This document shows, one piece after another, positions 62,631 through 64,000 of a stretch of 64,000 bases of DNA (within the stretch, counting starts at the first letter, position 1; each line of letters starts with the position of its first letter). Made by a program: the position numbers and the translations under genes. The stretch spans positions 215,483 to 279,482 of the forward strand of contig CALURV010000024.1 in assembly GCA_944323285.1 (NCBI GenBank). The letters are read 5' to 3'. Source of the stretch: Candidatus Gastranaerophilales bacterium. Lineage in GTDB: Bacteria; Cyanobacteriota; Vampirovibrionia; Gastranaerophilales; Gastranaerophilaceae. The notes below the pieces were generated by a model. The model had not been told where the DNA came from and searched no databases. It was given only the letters and a program-made list of their open reading frames with translations.

Positions 62631-63485
62631 ATGAATAATACTATTATCAAAGCACCTTGCATTAATATGACTAAACTTGAATCATTATTTATTGAGATGA
62701 CGGCTCAAAATTGTAATTTAAGGTGCAAACACTGTTATATAAATTTTAAAGATAAAAAAATAAAAGATTTTATTCCAATTGAAAAAATAAAACAAAATTT
62801 ATTAATGCTAAATAAAAAACAACTAAAATATATACATTTAACAGGGGCAGAACCAATGCTTCATCCTGATTTTAACCAAATTTTAAGATTATGTTTAAAA
62901 GTTTCATCAGTTGTTATTCATACTAACGCTTTAAATATTAATGATAAAAAAGCAAGATTTTTAAGAAAGGTAGAAGAAGAAAATAATTTAGGTAATGAAA
63001 TTATTTTTATGATAAGTATCGACCACTATAACGAAAAAGAAAATGATTTATTAAGAGGACGAGGATCTTTTAGAAAAGCGATTCATGCGATACAAAGTCT
63101 AAATAAATATGAATTTAATCCAATACTAACTATTGTAAATCACTATGATACAAATGAAAAAGAACTAAAAGAAAAATTTAAAACATTATGTCAATCACTA
63201 AACATTGAAACAACAGATATAAATTTTAAAATTATTCCGTTAATAAAAAAAGATACAAACTATGATTTAGAAGATAATCTAAATTTTGACAGTTTAAAAA
63301 CAGAATGCTCAAATAGCAGAACTATAACAATAAACGGCATATTTTCCTGTCCATTATTATCTACAGATAACAGAGGAAAATGTGGAAATGATTTAAATGA
63401 CTATTCTACAAAAAGTTATATGGAAACAAATTATTGCAGTCAATGCGTAAAGCATAATAACTATCTTTTTTCATTAAGTATATAA
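62631..63485 (+). CDS. Radical SAM protein with C-terminal cysteine cluster
   Basis: About 284 residues from the ATG at 62631, with AAGAGGG 6 nt upstream; an earlier in-frame ATG at 62607 lies over that site. The [4Fe-4S]-SAM motif is CNLRCKHC (Cys28, 32, 35) followed by YINFKDKK. HLTGAEPMLHPDF is the GGEP equivalent. C-terminal cysteines (FSCPLL, KCGND, YCSQC) resemble a shortened SPASM or twitch domain that holds an auxiliary Fe-S cluster. SPASM-type enzymes often modify ribosomally made peptides. No canonical precursor is obvious nearby. Confidence 0.82.
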   Translation: MNNTIIKAPCINMTKLESLFIEMTAQNCNLRCKHCYINFKDKKIKDFIPIEKIKQNLLMLNKKQLKYIHLTGAEPMLHPDFNQILRLCLKVSSVVIHTNALNINDKKARFLRKVEEENNLGNEIIFMISIDHYNEKENDLLRGRGSFRKAIHAIQSLNKYEFNPILTIVNHYDTNEKELKEKFKTLCQSLNIETTDINFKIIPLIKKDTNYDLEDNLNFDSLKTECSNSRTITINGIFSCPLLSTDNRGKCGNDLNDYSTKSYMETNYCSQCVKHNNYLFSLSI

Positions 63486-63597
63486 TTAGGTATATAACTG
63501 GGAATATTAAGAAATGTTAACAATATATATAAAAAAAGTCATGAATTAAAAAGAAAAAGTTTTCATGTATGTAAGGAGACTTATCGAGGATAAAGAG

Positions 63598-64000
63598 ATG
63601 GGCTACGCATTATTTGCTCAAAGGAAAATAGTATTAGACGGACAACTAAATAATGTACAATTGCAGCAAACCCAAAGGTCAAATGAACAATATGCCTTAG
63701 CAACACAGACATTAAGTTTACAACAACAATTGACAAGTATGAATGCAGCACAATCCGGAGAACTAGCAAATTTATATGCAGCATTAGCAAGTACAACTAA
63801 CTCGAATTCCAGAGATTCAATAAATGCACAAATACAACAAAAAGAACAAGAATTTGAAGCAGAAATTGATAGCATAAATAGAGAAATATATCAAGTATCA
63901 GTAAAAGAAAATGCAATAGAAATGGAAGTAAAAAGATTAGATACAATGGTAACAGCTCTGCAACAACAACTGGAAGCAGTAGAAGAAGCAGAAGGTCAAG
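63598..64000 (+). CDS. N-terminal part of a glutamine-rich coiled-coil protein (cut by the window end)
   Basis: An open frame from ATG 63598 runs to the window edge without a stop (about 134 residues). It starts MGYALFAQRKIVLDGQLNNV and is rich in Gln, Glu, Ala and Ser (LALATQTLSLQQQLTSMNAA-like, then QIQQKEQEFEAEIDSI), typical of a long parallel coiled coil. A GAGG site lies 8 nt before this ATG; an in-frame ATG at 63565 is weaker. There is no signal peptide. Family not recognised; a structural or cell-surface role is possible. Confidence 0.65.
   Translation, partial: MGYALFAQRKIVLDGQLNNVQLQQTQRSNEQYALATQTLSLQQQLTSMNAAQSGELANLYAALASTTNSNSRDSINAQIQQKEQEFEAEIDSINREIYQVSVKENAIEMEVKRLDTMVTALQQQLEAVEEAEGQ

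Overview
The window is low in G+C, densely coded on both strands, and reads as a chromosomal segment of a strictly anaerobic, fermentative, diderm bacterium. The outer membrane is implied by a TonB-dependent receptor, a TolC-type channel, an MCE/MlaD protein, Lgt plus a TPR lipoprotein, and a heptosyltransferase-like GT9 enzyme. Fermentation is implied by a trimeric HydABC [FeFe] hydrogenase, a 2-oxoacid:ferredoxin oxidoreductase, a FixCX-type pair and a glutamate dehydrogenase. Several lineage-specific membrane proteins start with MK[I/V]S or carry an early SFK(G/A/S) motif. This set fits the non-photosynthetic cyanobacterial sister lineage (Candidatus Gastranaerophilales / Melainabacteria) best. 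That assignment is inference from gene content, not a phylogeny.

Layout. 1-2.8 kb: end of a membrane protein, a zinc alcohol dehydrogenase and a large membrane protein. 2.85-7.1 kb: a Met-rich micro-ORF, then hydCBA. 7.2-12.6 kb: two exported TPR proteins around a dispersed repeat, DusB, a GIY-YIG protein and QueH. 12.6-18.7 kb: VKOR-DsbA fusion, KorBA, aminotransferase and EamA exporter. 18.8-24.3 kb: Nth, then a minus-strand run (SEC-C protein, PgeF, Upp, MlaD-like, Lgt, TPR lipoprotein). 24.4-27.0 kb: ClpX-type zinc finger, HEAT-like protein, RuvX, DUF1292. 27-30 kb: GdhA and AmiC amidase. 30-35.5 kb: FixCX, a repeat protein, RecJ and a radical SAM protein. 35.5-38.8 kb: a 47-residue peptide gene and an EF-hand-loop protein, divergent from a B12-type radical SAM enzyme. 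39-45 kb: a cobalamin-type uptake operon (TonB receptor, permease, ATPase, binding protein) ending in another B12-type radical SAM enzyme. 45-52.6 kb: LeuS, a small basic exported protein, GT9, tRNA-Arg(CCG), and three lineage-specific proteins. 52.6-60.1 kb: rnpB, a matrixin protease, a CxxC protein, two paralogous membrane glycosyltransferases, Alr and TolC. 60.2-64 kb: a repeat, a hypothetical gene, CcdA and thioredoxin, a 57-residue ORF, a radical SAM protein and a partial coiled-coil gene.

How parts fit. KorAB and probably FixCX handle reduced ferredoxin and flavin electrons, and HydABC can dispose of NADH plus ferredoxin electrons as H2. The uptake operon would import a corrinoid that the two B12-type radical SAM enzymes could use. 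VKOR-DsbA (oxidising) and CcdA-thioredoxin (reducing) would set thiol state outside the cytoplasm.

Most notable unexplained items: a dispersed hairpin repeat with four copies (8.5, 38.8, 49.7 and 60.3 kb) whose inner hairpin is inverted between subtypes; a 13-bp duplication of the tRNA-Arg 3' end; an apparent AUA start codon on the ABC ATPase; three small peptide genes with good ribosome binding sites; and an EF-hand/47-aa gene pair lying between two radical SAM genes. No CRISPR array, transposase, prophage or origin was seen.
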